The position numbers and the translations under genes are program-made. Shown piece after piece: positions 51,577 through 51,641 of a DNA stretch of 51,641 nt. Each line of letters starts with the position of its first letter. Within the stretch, counting starts at the first letter, position 1. The stretch is from an uncultured Lachnospiraceae bacterium (GTDB lineage Bacteria; Bacillota; Clostridia; Lachnospirales; Lachnospiraceae), in assembly GCA_949740535.1 (NCBI GenBank), contig CATJHO010000119.1:1-51641 (forward strand), in the 5' to 3' direction. The notes below the pieces were generated by a model that saw nothing but the letters and a program-made list of their open reading frames with translations, did not search any database and was not told the origin of the DNA.

Positions 51577-51641
51577 CAGCGGAAAACAGCAGTGAGCGGT
51601 AAAATACTGTTAGTAAATGATGAAATGGTATCGTAGATCTG

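Noticed and set aside
1-51641. CRISPR arrays, tRNA or rRNA genes, complete transposons or prophage genes
   Set aside because: No regularly spaced repeats, tRNA-like cloverleaf sequences, transposase motifs or phage structural genes were found on reading; the only sign of mobility is the AT-rich segment after guaA.

Overview
The window is an ordinary chromosomal stretch of a low-to-moderate GC, spore-forming Bacillota (Clostridia), most likely a member of Lachnospiraceae. The evidence is gene content and order: uvrB-uvrA; murB-rapZ-whiA-HPr; hslO-nadE-degV; ispE-gntR-murI; a SpoIIID gene; a SPOCS/LysM protein; TTG and GTG starts; strong AGGAGG ribosome sites; and an 'aconitase plus DUF1934 plus YhaM' complement. 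The genus cannot be named from sequence reading alone. I see no CRISPR array, rRNA, tRNA, complete insertion sequence or phage module.

Layout. 1-4486 (+): 3' part of uvrB, then uvrA (nucleotide excision repair). 4615-7747 (+): a sigma-A promoter, murB, rapZ, whiA and a Crh-like HPr (Glu instead of His at position 15), closed by a strong terminator. 7739-12508 (+): SAM methyltransferase, hslO, nadE, degV. 12632-15870 (+): OmpR-type response regulator and an unusually large multi-TM histidine kinase. 15873-18360 (+): aconitase behind a perfect-spacing promoter and a stable leader hairpin. 24724-18406 (-): mutS2, response regulator, histidine kinase, DUF885 lipoprotein. 24785-30293 (+): HtrA-like protein that lacks the catalytic His, YhaM-type nuclease, RlmD-type methyltransferase, a sigma70-like protein without region 4, and an esterase lipoprotein. 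30702-30325 (-): cold-shock gene with a long leader that carries a terminator-like hairpin. 36596-30786 (-): malQ, plsC, ddl, murF and a Gfo/Idh/MocA oxidoreductase, apparently one operon. 36645-38742 (+): PrcB-type lipoprotein and SPOCS/LysM protein. 38766-42025 (+): ispE, a FadR-type gntR, a small secreted protein, murI, DUF1934. 42582-42142 (-): small membrane-anchored protein. 42692-48917 (+): cardiolipin synthase, FKBP/trigger-factor-like lipoprotein, spoIIID, MATE transporter, guaA.

48918-51641 differs from the rest. Immediately after guaA (a well-known integration hot spot) the DNA becomes clearly AT-rich and holds a tiny membrane protein, an unrecognised two-TM coiled-coil protein with a Cys cluster, an acetyltransferase fragment and a methyltransferase. 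This looks like an accessory segment or the remains of one.

How things fit: most genes are housekeeping (repair, peptidoglycan precursors MurB/MurF/Ddl/MurI, isoprenoid precursor IspE, NAD and GMP synthesis, phospholipid synthesis). The most interesting signals are regulatory or are degenerate family members: the csp leader attenuator; an 18-bp perfect GntR-type palindrome over the predicted start of the ispE-gntR transcript; the Crh-like HPr; the sigma-like protein lacking region 4; the pseudoprotease; and a RapZ with a damaged P-loop. No complete new defence or metabolic system could be supported.
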